Shown here piece by piece: positions 45,701 through 55,620 of a stretch of 64,000 bases of DNA. Each line of letters starts with the position of its first letter. The stretch's first letter is position 1. Below the pieces are notes generated by a model. That model was not told the origin of the DNA and did no database searches. It worked only from the letters and a program-made list of their open reading frames with translations. The stretch comes from Lingula anatina (Eukaryota; Brachiopoda; Lingulata; Lingulida; Lingulidae): positions 1 through 64,000 of the forward strand of contig NW_019775439.1 of assembly GCF_001039355.2 (NCBI RefSeq), written 5' to 3'. Position numbers and translations under genes: made by a program.

Positions 45701-47412
45701 ACGTTAGAAAGAGGTTCCAAGAGACGTATCAAACGTGCGCAGATTCCGCTATAGAGGATCTAACCCCGCTCCACCACGCCGTTCTAGAACAACACCCCGC
45801 TGCGGTGGAGAAACTTCTGGAGCTTGGAGCTGACACAGACGTCCGCGATGCGTACAAACTGACGCCGCTGCACTTGGCCTGTATGCGAGGTAACAGAAAA
45901 ATTGTGAAACTACTGGTGGAAGCAGGGGCGGACACCAAGGCGGCAGACGACGATGGTGACACCCCACTGGACGTGGCAAAACTCAACCACCATGATCACA
46001 CTGTTGCTTTCTTGGAGAAGACTGATATAGTGAAATTCGTTAGAGTGAGTGAAGAATTGGAAATAATGAAATATAACTTGAATTTGTCGATAGCAATAAT
46101 GCACATTTTTTTAAATTTACAAACAGTAATCCGGTACTTTTTAATTTTACACTGTCCTTGAAAATATTTTTTGACGTAGTAGGGTCGTTGTTTTGAATTA
46201 TAGTTACTACTATTTAAGATCCTGTAATGATCAGAAGGGGGTCTTTTCCACAAAATATTACTTATCTCAACTGTAACTCTGGAAAATACTGTACGTTGAA
46301 GGATATTGTTATTGAGCAGAGTGCCCTAAGCAACTTTGGATATGTCTTGAATGTTGATTTTTATTGAGTTCTTCTTTCAGGATAACATTCAAAAACCAGT
46401 CAAGAAAATGGAGCATTTAATGGAAAATAGTCTTGACTCTGATATTACAGTTGATGCCTTGAAGACACAGTTTCACGACATAAGTATACAACTTTATCGC
46501 CGTCTTTGTAGAACAGCAATTTTCCTATTTACATAATTTGTAAAGTTTAGTAACTAAACAGAGTAGAGCTTATTTCGACCATATTTATATATCTGAACTT
46601 AAATGTATATTTAAGTAAAAATTTATATGCTGTTCATTATAGATAAATGTTTCTCTCCCACGCTCTTCTTTTTGAATGACCCAAGGGAACTTTGGTCACT
46701 GTTTCAGTTCTACAATTGACGACGGGAGGGTTCACATGCTTGGCAGAGTTAAATCCCCAAAAAGAACCGTATTTTTCCAAACATTTTGAGGGGGATGCTG
46801 CTACCAATATAACAAAGGAAGAGGAATAAATCAACATGCCATGTAAGGGTCCCAATTCACCAGCCAGTCTCACACCAAAACTAAATCGGAAAAAACAAAA
46901 AACCGATATTCCAATTTTCTTATTCACATTTTTACCCTTTCCTAACAAAAGTTATTCCTTACAGCAGAAGAATTAAATATGATACATTGTTTATCTTCTT
47001 ATCATATTTTAATATTTTAATATTTAAAAATACTTTTGCTACAAAGAAATATGTTTCTTCTACAAAGTTTGGCAAATGTGACCTTCAGTTTAAACGTGTA
47101 AATAGAAAATTTAGGAAATGTGTAAGCTTGTACAATAAAGGTCAAAGAATATCATCACTGCATTTTTAGGACGTATACCTGGAAATCGGGGATCAGTGAG
47201 TTTCATCCAAAAACTAGGTAGTTTGGGACTGACTTTAAATGATATCATACATCACACGGCATAACAGTCCAACATTATTAAAATTATGTAATTTTAATTA
47301 TAATTTTCATAATTCTTGGATTTTTATGTACATTTCAGGAACCGTGAGCGTACGCCTCTTCAAAGTGGCAAGTCAAAACGATGTTTCCAATACGTGGCCA
47401 TTAACCAAGCAG
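32971..47412 (+). CDS. CIDE-N / RHIM / ankyrin-repeat protein, copy 1
   Basis: Coding exons: 32971-33073, 33560-33718, 33871-34014, 44462-46044, 46381-46483, 47339-47412 (at least 722 residues). All phases match (1, 1, 1, 0, 1). The start ATG at 32971 is four bases after a ctaccag acceptor, so a non-coding first exon lies upstream. Residues ~2-87 form a CIDE-N/CAD domain, residues ~97-116 an RHIM-like motif with VQIG core at 108-111, and residues ~150-660 ankyrin repeats with one insert. CIDE-N domains of DFF/CIDE proteins assemble head to tail into filaments, and RHIMs of RIPK1/RIPK3/TRIF/ZBP1 form amyloid. A signalling scaffold or immune adaptor is inferred. I found no kinase, caspase, death-domain or nuclease motif. 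The C-terminus is uncertain because a large element follows the last exon. The 10.4 kb intron includes assembly gaps. Confidence 0.75.
33871..34014 (+). CDS. RHIM-like motif exon, copy 1
   Basis: A 144-nt exon encodes PSKLTNPNVQTINITQ, then SQNVQIGDSNSLLHT, then an acidic linker DVDDVQDVM. The VQIG tetrad flanked by Asn/Ser and followed by D-x-N matches the RHIM consensus (I/V-Q-x-G), like RIPK3 (VQVG) and RIPK1 (IQIG). The same N-rich xQIGDxN pattern occurs in amyloid motifs of fungal and bacterial NLR-like proteins. It splices in phase 1 to the ankyrin exon at 44462, giving VQ-A-EETEDISK at the join. Confidence 0.75.
34374..35806. mobile_element. Interleaved inverted repeats (two related long-arm foldback elements)
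   Basis: Outer pair A: ccccggtcacactagaggc at 34374 faces gcctctagtgtgacgggg ending at 35440. Pair B: cccctccacacttattcgg at 34680 faces ccgaataagtgtgacggggg ending at 35806. The order is A, B, A', B', so neither is simply nested in the other. Arms are several hundred bases long and filled with gaatgc/gcattc words, and arms A and B look distantly alike. No coding capacity. Confidence 0.7.
36296..36395. mobile_element. Half of a 'GATCGATCTA' MITE
   Basis: It contains cgtgacagacatttacgcc, gagcgagactccccttgga and gatagttcgatccaaagtta, matching the right half of the element at 32523-32741. The left half is missing. Confidence 0.6.
36585..37170. mobile_element. Foldback element with TTAAAGGGATAA termini, copy 1
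   Basis: Both halves contain gttgtttac/gtaaacaac, a tattctattttaccac block, gcagttatagc and a catacatatcaatggtta block in opposite orientation; the centre is ctcttgagagattattac. A second, smaller copy lies at about 59460-59820. Function unknown; probably a non-autonomous DNA transposon. Confidence 0.65.
37385..37800. repeat. Assembly junction at N 37555 with both flanks duplicated elsewhere
   Basis: The left flank (37385-37554) nearly repeats 41732-41902 (ccttggctgcactttcaata through gtgcgtaggcct). The right flank (37557 to about 37796) nearly repeats 38412 to about 38650 (catacaaggaactacgactc onward). The two copies bracket the CCDC160-like gene, so the N probably marks a misjoin or a collapsed alternative haplotype lacking that gene. 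Confidence 0.7.
38837..40829 (-). CDS. CCDC160: CCDC160-like coiled-coil protein, 3 exons, 321 aa
   Basis: Exons on the minus strand: 40829-40704 (ATG at 40829), 40187-40055, 39543-38837. Phases (0, then 1) agree and total 966 nt with the stop. The N-terminus MDATGKPHWVEELFPVTF and the C-terminal LVSVTAELEKEKQ...KGLEHLRKHFSS resemble my recollection of vertebrate CCDC160 (MDA..KHWxExxF start; ELxxEKxxxxRxxxALELLRKYYAS end), and the length (~325 aa in human) agrees. Residues ~95-300 are heptad-like coiled coil rich in Glu/Lys/Leu. Its function is not established. The gene is antisense within the large intron of the CIDE-N/RHIM/ankyrin gene. An acceptor-like ctaacag at 40860-40854 suggests a 5' non-coding exon. 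Confidence 0.7.
39605..39805. mobile_element. MITE-like inverted repeat in intron 2 of the CCDC160-like gene
   Basis: The left arm holds gcagatcaaatatggc and cccacttaaaagcaat; the right arm holds attgatagcttttaagtggg and gccatattgagtctgcgaa. The arms are inverted with mismatches. No coding capacity. Confidence 0.6.
41122..41373. mobile_element. MITE with ~20 bp imperfect terminal inverted repeats
   Basis: The left end gggctcattcccactgaaac pairs with the right end gtttcaaaaggaatgagc reversed, followed inward by ctattggtct/acccatag, gatcaatccaactc/gagttggactgatc and gttaaacagattaac/gttaatctgttaaac. Confidence 0.75.
41906..42640. repeat. ~340 bp direct duplication flanking N 42248
   Basis: 41906-42247 and about 42276-42640 match from tcttcacaatattacatgta through gtgagacaggaattctcga with a few substitutions and small insertions (for example actactag and tgtatacaggtg in the right copy). 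The level of difference is typical of two alleles. It is probably an assembly duplication. Confidence 0.8.
42722..42746. other. Short perfect hairpin
   Basis: tgtcagac and gtctgaca flank a tttcg loop. A small palindrome with no obvious role. Confidence 0.4.
43076..43403. other. Assembly gap (328 N)
   Basis: An unsequenced stretch inside the intron before the ankyrin exon. Open frames spanning it are artefacts. Confidence 1.
43590..43745. repeat. Dispersed repeat, copy 2 (paired with 735-910)
   Basis: It has the same block order as 735-910: aataataa, attttattaacgtctcac, acccaccctactaag, tatcaataaaacacac and caaaacttttcaaaccttct. Confidence 0.6.
44462..46044 (+). CDS. Ankyrin-repeat exon of the CIDE-N/RHIM gene
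   Basis: A single 1,583-nt exon after a cattttag acceptor, ending at a donor GTGAGT at 46045. It opens with an acidic linker and LRRLYALIARPK, then ankyrin units: FNVLHAAAFHNN, FTPLHVAAGVGF, ETALGRASRMGY, CLDVAALGN, LVCAAQGGHVELV, NTALHLASRDGH, NSAHLASSSG, LTPLHHAVLEQH, LTPLHLACMRGN and DTPLDVAKLNHH. Between the seventh and eighth recognisable units (about 45500-45730) lies a ~75-residue non-ankyrin insert with YLVRGNDRERPVWHYVLV and DVADYGEVLHSGWGKDPP. Ankyrin arrays bind proteins; the partner is unknown. Confidence 0.85.
46381..47412 (+). CDS. Last recognised exons of the CIDE-N/RHIM/ankyrin gene
   Basis: Exon 46381-46483 (DNIQKPVKKMEHLMENSL and onward) joins in phase 0 to the ankyrin exon, and its end (A in phase 1) joins exon 47339-47412 (TVSVRLFKVASQND...TWPLTKQ). 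The second exon may end at CAG|GTCGGT (47412), in which case more exons follow, or it may read on into the element starting at 47423. I do not recognise a domain. Confidence 0.5.
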
Positions 47413-47422
47413 GTCGGTGTAT

Positions 47423-50400
47423 GGGGGGGCAAAGTGATTTCCATTTCGTCAGAAAATGAAAAAACGGCCGTTTTTCCTTTTCATTTGATAAATTGTCAAA
47501 ATGAAATGGAAAATCAACCTTGATTTTCGTTTTTCCTTTTAAAATGAAAAATGGAAAAACGAGATTATTTTTCGTTTTTCCGCTTTTTTATGACATAAAA
47601 AAAAACAAAAAACGACAGATTTCCAAACGTGATAGAAAATAGAAACATCCACTGTTTTCCCATGTCAAGAGAGTGAAATATATTAGAAAATACGTCCTTT
47701 TCTCCTTCTGTGAAGAAATGAAGTATCGAAGCATGTTCATTTTTTGCCATTATGGTTTCAATGGAAAAACGGAAGTCAGTTCGTTTTTCTGATTTTCATT
47801 TTGGAAATAAAAATTGGAAAACGGAAGTATATAAAGACATACAGACAGAAAAATGGCAGTCCTTGAAACTTTGACTTCACAAGACTAGGAGTATTCCTGG
47901 TTTTGTATAAGTATTCGGAGATTTAGTAAATAACTTTAAGAAAAATGAATTAAGGAATTTCAGAAATTCTAAAAACTGTGGACAATTATGGATAAACAAT
48001 GCACCATCGCTGTGTGTGGTTTAGAAATATGAAATAGGCCCCTAGGTTAGTGCCTAGGTCTTAGTGGAGAAGAAATGAAGGTTGGATCTGTTTCTGTAAG
48101 GACTTTTTGTGACAAGATTTTGATAGAAAGTAGAAATTTTTATCATGAGTGAAATATTTGAATGTTTATTAAGTCGCATGGACTGTAGTGCTGGTATAGC
48201 CTCAATTGATGTTCTTTTAACTAAGTAGCCTACTGGTGCGTGCGACTGGGCAAAGCAGTTATGTAACTGCAAAAATTTTGTGTTTCTGTGGTTCTCACTG
48301 GATAAATTAATAAAATGTTTGTTAGAATCTTTGCACCACTGCGTCTTGTTGCTGTTGAATGTTATTGTACCTTAGTCAAAGAGGTTATTGAGTTAGTTTT
48401 TACAAACCTACAGGGCCCTTTGCGCAATGCATTTGCTTTATTATCTCATGTACGTAATCACAAACTAATAAACATATTATGCATTTCCTCTTCCTAAACA
48501 TTTTAATGCAACCTTGGGGGGGGGGGGGGTATTTTATTTTATAAAAATTCACACATTTGCATCTTGAGTTTGACTCTCTTTTTTTACTGCAATACGAGCG
48601 TTGGGTCGGACAATCTCAAATATTCGTCGTGTTGATAAAAATAAGCTGTACATAGAAGGAAAAATAAGTGCAAGATTTCTCTCTTGTTTCAGTTTTTACT
48701 GCTGTTACTGTACAAACCAGCAACTAATCAAGTAACAAATACAGGGGGGGGGAAGTCCGCGGGTAAGCGTGTCATTGTAATATTTTAATATTTAACCTTT
48801 CAAGAAAATAAAGATGTTCAAAAGACAGATCTTGGATGGGAAGCCGACCCTCACCCCCCCTCCTTGGCGTGGGTTTCGGGGCCCGCTGAAGGGCTCCGAA
48901 AAATATTGGTATTTATTTTAGAGAGTACCATTTGGTATGGTTGAGAACTATGATTCAGCTGGTCAAAATTCTAATTTCAAGAGGGGATCATTGGTGTGAT
49001 ATTTTTCAGAAATCGAAGGTGGGGTCAGGATCCCCTAATACCCCCATAAATTTCTCCACTTAAAATGTTCACCAACCTTAAAAGAAATAATTGAGAATAA
49101 TAGAAGAGTAAAAAATTAAATGAATGAAATAAAATGGGACATCAAGATATGGATTTGATATACAGCTGTACCAGGAATAAATTAAACTGTATCGATCTTC
49201 TGAAGGAGTGAATGAGTACTGAGTATATTATCTAATAAGCTCTTGACTTCCTAGCCCGTAGCTGTGTTTCAAGCATAATTAGATGTTTTGAAGGTACATT
49301 AAATGAATATGACAGGAATAAAATAACTAACCTACCCCCCCCCCTTAATCATAAAATGTTCCTGACGCCTTTCTGGCCTTTGAAAACCGTTTTGGTGGGT
49401 TTTTCTCTCTTAAAAATTTGCTTACAGCTAGGATAGACGATAATAATTTTGGTTCTATCTTACAGATAGCCCTCCTACTCCCTTTCGGCCCTTTGACCGT
49501 AGATAACTGATCAGCATTTTCTGACCAAACTTTCAAATAAGAGGAAACACGCGCTGCAATAAATCATTAAACAATAAGACTGATTTTTAAAGAAGTAAGA
49601 CTGATCAAGGATGAGAACAAAGACAAATTGTTTAAGTTTTAAATCGTGCCGTTGAAGCTAAATGGTAGGCCTATAGGCCTATTATCTACAAATCAGCGGA
49701 TCTACAATAAACAACAACAAAAATATGATAATAATCAAATACTTTATTAAAACCTAATTGTCCATGAAAGTTATTCACAGTGGGTAGAGGATTAAAACAG
49801 TCTGATTAGAATATATTTTCAGCACACAAACAGCTGGCACATGCATTGTTTGCAATATACCAGTCTGTTGCACAAAGTTGAACTCTCTTGTGCACACTTG
49901 TAATGGATCTCCGTTTCTGTTATGCCTTTAAGTGGAAGTTTTAGACCAACGTCAACAGCATATCCCAAAATTCTGCATTATTTATAAAATTAATTCATTG
50001 CATTTAAGCTTTATCTGACAGAATTTAGTCACCAATAACTTATAAACTTGAAGCGGCTGCCATTTCTCTGTCTGTGTGTCTGCACGTCCGTTTCTCCATT
50101 TTCATTCATAAAATGAAAATCAGAAAAACGAACGGACTTCCGTTTTTCTATTTGATTCGGAAATTGAATAATGAACACTTTTTAAAGCTGTCATTTCCTC
50201 AAAAACAGGAATATAAGGGCATTTTATGATTTATTTCACCTGTTAAACATTAGAAAAAAACGAAAACGGTCGATATTTATATTTTCTACCGCATCGGGGA
50301 TCTGTCGATATTGTATTTTGCATTTTATAGTAAAATATAAAAAACGAAGGCAATTTCCGTTTTTCCATTTTTCATTTTAAATGGAAAAACGAAAACTGAG

Positions 50401-50497
50401 TTTCATTTTCCATTACATTTCGGCCATTTCTATAAAATGAAAATGAAAAACGGCCGTTTTTTCATTTTCTGACGAAATGGAAATCACTTTGCCCCCC
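47423..50497. mobile_element. 3.1 kb element with ~440 bp terminal inverted repeats and TAT target duplication
   Basis: The left end is GGGGGGGCAAAGTGATTTCC and the right end, reversed, is GGGGGGCAAAGTGATTTCC. Both continue with ATTTCGTCAGAAAATG and AAAAACGGCCGTTTTTC, and similarity continues inward to about 47870 and 50050. TAT flanks both sides (47420-47422 and 50498-50500). The arms are dense in aaaacg/cgtttt words and atggaaaaacg stretches. The interior has no transposase-like frame, so it is a non-autonomous DNA element. It sits 10 bases after the last recognised exon of the CIDE-N/RHIM/ankyrin gene. A segment near 48930-49040 is inversely related to 52215-52345. Confidence 0.8.
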
Positions 50498-52667
50498 TAT
50501 ACACGCACATACCCCGATTTTTCACTTCGTGCATATGAAACATTGTTTGTGAAAATGTTTAATTTTTTCTCCAATTTGCTATTGCATACAAGTACGAGAA
50601 GTGTAAGTGTGTTTGTGCGCGAGGACACTTGTTTGAAAAATGATACACTATTAGGTATTTCAAAAGGCAATCGCATTGACGCCACGTTAAGAATACAAGT
50701 AATACATGCAAATGCAATATATGTATGCTGTATTTTTATTTGAAAGAAATGAGTGGTCCAAAAGTAATTTTGGACCTTAGGCATAAAGAATTTTGAGAAC
50801 TTGGACGATCTGCCAGAGATTTTTAGTTGTTGTATTTATACGGCCCATTTTTATATAAAATCGGAATGCACTTTACAATTTAAGAGCGAAATATTATTTT
50901 TTTTACAGATTTAAAATGACAAAATTGAGAACTAAAGGGGTAGATTAGGACTTTATCGTAAAGTTACAGATCGCTTAATTAAAAATCATAAAATTTTAAG
51001 TTTAGAATTAGACAGTGAAGAATACTCTAAAAGAATAAAAACTGCTATAAGACACGTACCGTTCTAAAACATGTCTCTAACAATTTTTAATTTCTAATAT
51101 CATTTTTAATGCGTGAAATTCAAGCTATGCTTACTGAATTGAATGAACATATTGATTTTTAGATGTGAAAATTTCGTTTTATAACACTGCCCCATTTGTT
51201 TTTTATTGTTATTTTTATTAATATTATTATCATATTAGACAACACTTTGTGTTGTTTTGTTAAGACAAAATTTTTGCTGTGAATGATTATTGTATGTGGC
51301 CGTTTGTGCTATTATAAACAATCGACTTCCTAACGTGATGACTATGAAAAGAACAAGAGTTTAGTGTAAGCCAAGACGTACATGTACACCGTATAGCATA
51401 AAACCCGTTGCACAGGCACAGGCAATTAATATGTTGGGTTTTTAAAAAGGTGACCTACATGTATGCTTTGGCATATATCCCCATAAATCCAGCGTCTCAG
51501 CTTAAGACTTATATTACAAGGATTCTATAATGTAATTTTGAAATTCTACATTTTACATTATATATCAAAATATTACAATTATTGTATTTTACGTAGTAGA
51601 AAAACACTAAGGAATTGTTCGTCAGCATTTTTTTTCACATGTAAATAGAAGTTTTAATAGTAATATTGTAAGCGTTTTTAATTTTATTGAATCGCTGATA
51701 TTCGGCTATATGATGAATTATACTTCAAACATCTTAACATGTGTAATATACTCTATTTGATATAAAAAAGTGCCACTTTTTATGCCGAAAATATGAAATG
51801 CTATATTTGAAACTATAAGTTGGTAATGTTTATTGACAACATATTTATTCATAACAAATAGAGAAACCGATACTTTAACTTCCAACATAACACAATTTAT
51901 GCATACGTTTAGAGAAAGGGAATATAAACTTGATTTTTAAAAGCAGAACTTACAGCAAAAATAATATTTCTTCATTATGTATGTAGTCTTATATATATAT
52001 ATATATCAGCTTATAGTCAAAACTAGATAAGTACGTCACTTCTTGTCCTGGTGTTTGGTAAATAAAAGAACTACATGTAGTTTATTATGTGGAGACGTAC
52101 ATTTAAGGTCTTGAATTGATCAATTGCTAGCTTTTCCTTTTCATCCAGCTCATCAAACGTATGTAACGGCGAGTACACAGGGGGCACAAATTACGTGTTT
52201 CCATGTATAGTGGCAGATTAAGGGGGGGTCAGGGAGGGCCAGACCCCCCCCCCCAGCTCCTTCGGTTTCTGAAAAAATATTCTAGTGGTTAATATTTCCC
52301 TCATGGAATTAGAATTTGGACTAGCTGAATCATAATTCAAAACCAGAAAAAATGACCTCGTTTGCTCTTCAAAACACCACGATTTCGGTGCACTTTAGTG
52401 TACCCCATGCAAGCCCCACGCTTCGCCGCCCTCGCAATCCGAGGGCAGTCATTCCAAACCACCCCCTTCAAATAACCCTGGACGTACAAATGTACCTGAA
52501 TTGTATGCCCTGAACAGCTGCTCCTAATCATTTTCCTCAGCAAGAGATCTCGTCCTTACATACACTTTTAGAGCACTGACACTGCAATTAAATTCGTACG
52601 CGACAAAAATGGATTTTTTTAATGCCAGCCATTCTTCTTGTGAGATCCATTTCCACATTTATTGTTT

Positions 52668-52680
<13 letters not shown>

Positions 52681-52717
<37 letters not shown>

Positions 52718-52742
52718 AGATAGATAGATAGATAGATAGATA
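52681..52742. repeat. (TA)n, (GATATA)n and (GATA)n compound microsatellite
   Basis: It shifts from TA to GATATA to GATA units over about 60 bases. Confidence 0.95.
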
Positions 52743-53476
52743 TTGCAAAACCATGTATTATTCTTTGTTCAAGCAAACATATAGTTAATTGCCTTCAGAG
52801 CCGATAAGGGGGTTGATCATACTCCACAGATTCAGCCCCCCCCCCCCCCCCCCCCCCCTCCGTCATGTAGCAGCAACTGGTAGATCTGCTGGTTTTTATT
52901 TATTTTTTTCAAATTTTATAAAAATTATGTTTTATCATTATTGTTTTTTAGTGCTACTCTAGCTACTCAATTTCGGACTTTAAGATCACGTTTCCCCTTA
53001 TCTTCAAAAGATGTACCGTGCCTGCCTCTCCTTCTCACTCCCCCACCAAATAGTATAAGATGGAAAATCAAACAAAACCAAGCAATTCGTTATCCATGAA
53101 ATTGGCCTCAAGCTGTTTTATCAGGGGATTTTTAATTATTAAAATACCATAAAGTACGTTTACTAATATCTACCGGTATTTATACCAAACTTCGAACCGC
53201 TGGAGTCAACTAGAATTTTCAGAGCTATTAGTCCGATTGGAAAAGTGGTCCCTTTGGAGGCTCTTACAACTTTACATTTCCTACAAAAAATATATTGTCT
53301 GACCAGTAAACATTTGAATCGAACCAGTAAATTTCGAGGCCTCTAATCTGCGGAACTGATGTACTGAGAAGATGTTGTCGTAGATTAAAGCAAGTCCTCA
53401 CTCTATACCTATTTAACTCACCTATTTAACTATCTCTCCTTTCCTCTTTCTGCGCGCGTGTGTTTTGGTGTGTGTG

Positions 53477-53507
<31 letters not shown>

Positions 53508-53799
53508 ATAAGGGAGAGAAAGAAAAATTGGAAAAAAATAACTTTTAAGTCAAATAATCTGCATGACCGATGGACCGAAAAGTTAATACAGACGCACATA
53601 AACATTCCTCATAATAACCGTTAATTTTTTTCTCTGTGTGGCTGTGTGTGTCTCTGTGTGTGTGTGTGGGGGGGGTGGGGGGGGTGGAGGAATGAGAGAG
53701 TGAGAGATTGAGAGAGAGAGAGAGATAAAGATAGGTGGGAAGTGCACCATTACTTTTAAGTCTGAAAAACGAGGCGTCAGTTTATTGAATAGGAGACAT

Positions 53800-54120
53800 A
53801 TCAGCCACACTATATCTGACCTCAACTAGGACACTGCGCATTCCACAGGTATTGGCAGGTAAATATAATACAGTGACGTCAAGCACTTAACAATACAGTG
53901 TAGATTCAAAAAAAGTACCTGTCTGGATAGAAGAAGGTATGCGGAAGAACATATTCATCATATAAGCCAATCCGCCATTTTGCTTTCCCGAGACACAATT
54001 TTAGAAGAATAAATTTGGAGGATCCTGATCATCGGATCGCGGTAGAGCCATCTGAACCATCACAAGTATTCAGAGAGGACAGGTATAAAGGGACGTTCAC
54101 AAGTTACAGGTAGGCCTGTC
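53800..54120 (+). promoter_or_regulatory. Promoter/5' exon-like block 1
   Basis: Matches the blocks at about 57050-57200/57740-57910 and 62205-62480: tctgacctca, a cattccacag-type block, cagtgacg, aaaacacctgtc-type text, a cccgagaca block, then tctgaaccatcacaagta and agagaggacaggtat. It stops with ttacag|gtaggc, a possible donor. No CIDE-N exon was found downstream, so this is probably an orphan. The strand is inferred from copy 2. Confidence 0.35.
53874..53881. promoter_or_regulatory. CRE palindrome in promoter-like block 1
   Basis: TGACGTCA, the full CREB/ATF site, in the context cagtgacgtcaagcac. The same context is kept at 62279-62286, while the third copy (near 57117) has lost it (tgacgcaa). 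Confidence 0.45.
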
Positions 54121-54510
54121 GCAAATCTCGCGATTTTACTGGGGTACAATGAAACGCTTTCACACCGTGCATTATTAAGTCGGAAATCAACACTCTCCAA
54201 CTTGCTATCAAAATGAAAGGTGTGAGTGCCACATGTTTTAAATGTCATGTAACTAATGAATCACTCGTTAGAAATCAGGCTTATGATTTAACAAGTTTTA
54301 CCCAGGAATGTCGCGACAGAATATCGGTGGTGATATATATATTGTAGACATAGTGTAACGATTGCATTCAGTATCTTAAAAAGCCATGCTAAACACACGT
54401 ACATATAGATAGTCTGGAAATAGAGGCAAGGAAGACTTGCGTGAAAAGTATCTGGCCGTCTGGAAAATGGAACGGATTAGCTTGCTGCAGTATGCGCGAT
54501 GCAGTATGCA

Positions 54511-54545
54511 TGACGTCACGCTTAGCCCACTGCGCATGCGTGCAC
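54511..54545. promoter_or_regulatory. CRE plus NRF1-like site
   Basis: TGACGTCA at 54511-54518 is followed by TGCGCATGCGTG about 14 bases later, close to the NRF1 consensus YGCGCAYGCGCR. This pairing is typical of housekeeping promoters, but no gene was recognised beside it. Confidence 0.3.
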
Positions 54546-55486
54546 TTTTAATGAGATGCTGGATTGCCATAGGAAAATGAATTCGTGGGTAATTCGTGAT
54601 AATTGACAAACTAACGGCCTGATGCCGATAGACAGCAACGCTGTGCTATACTTCAAGGAACTCTTGACCAAATATCGCTAGGGTTTTTAAAAAAATTCTG
54701 TTGTACACACGTACTAAGAAGTTTGCCGTGTATTGCCTGGCCTACCCTCAGCAAAACGCACATATTTTCAGAAATAGTGATTTTAGACGGTAGATTCACT
54801 CAGAAACAAAGGCAAACTAATTCGTTGCCGATAGCACCAGCAGATAGCAGCACTATACAGAGTCTGATTTAAAACTTTCATGGCAATTGAAGAACTTTTA
54901 CCACTGTACAATGGAGTCCAAAAAAAGCACTTGGCACAAATGTTAAACTGCCCAGTGCAAGGTCAAGAATTCAATCAGTATTTTCAATCATATTATCAGA
55001 TTCTACATAAATTGACTGACAATATAACTACTCAGTATTAAACTAATCTCTTAATCCAAAATTCCTATCATCATTTAATAATAATGCAAAATTCTTCTTT
55101 CAGATTGCTATTTATTTTAAATTTTAATGCTGCAACTGTTCCAAAATAATCTTGTAGTAAAGAAAAATGCAAATAAGAAGTGGAAGACCAATTTTACCCA
55201 CATTATTCAATTATTTGAATATAAAAAGAATAAGATCACGATTTAACAAATTAAAATAATCTTTCATGAACTCTTTCATGAATATTAAACAAAATTAAAG
55301 TTATAAATTAGTGGTAATGGCTTATTCTGCAATATATGACCTCTGCACATCATCAGTACCTGACTTGGTACAGTATAGTGACTACTTGGATACAGAGTCA
55401 GATTTAATAATGTAACAATAAGAACAATATATATTACAATAAACTTCTCTGCACATGTCAGACGCTTGTTACCATATCTATATGTT

Positions 55487-55531
55487 ACACACATGAGGAA
55501 ACACACTGGAGACAGGCCCTTCGTGTAAGTA

Positions 55532-55562
<31 letters not shown>

Positions 55563-55620
55563 ACAAGTTCACAGGACTATTCTGACACTTAAATATGTAT
55601 TTAAGCTGGGACTAATAAAA
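55487..55620 (+). pseudogene. Stray fragment of zinc-finger exon 8 with its donor and microsatellite
   Basis: cacatgaggaaacacactgg and agacaggcccttcgtgtaag match the end of exon 8 and its donor (25080-25120), followed by a (CT)n run and intron bases (ctattctgacact, aagctggg, taataaaa) like 25190-25265. Same strand as the parent, 30 kb away. It encodes only the end of one finger (HMRKHTGDRPFV). Confidence 0.8.

Larger units (their letters stand above)
51980..54400. repeat. Segmental repeat unit 1 upstream of CIDE-N/RHIM copy 2
   Basis: It shares ordered anchors with 60530-62560: tatcagcttatagtcaaaac with ataagtac; gagtacacagggggcacaaa; gtttccatgtatagt; ttcctcagcaagagatctcg; attaaattcgtacgcgacaa; ccaccaaatagtataa; attgaataggag; tctgacctca; and cagtgacgtcaagcactt. 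The order is conserved with many indels, so this is an old tandem duplication and not an assembly error. Confidence 0.7.

Noticed and set aside
44853-45986. Minus-strand frames opposite the ankyrin exon
   Set aside because: Antisense reading of a strong ankyrin coding exon; Ser/Pro-rich composition typical of shadow frames.
50477-50784. Open frames just past the 3.1 kb element as extra exons of the ankyrin gene
   Set aside because: The first ~14 codons might continue the interrupted exon, but the rest has no domain or splice support; kept only as a note in the finding on the insertion.
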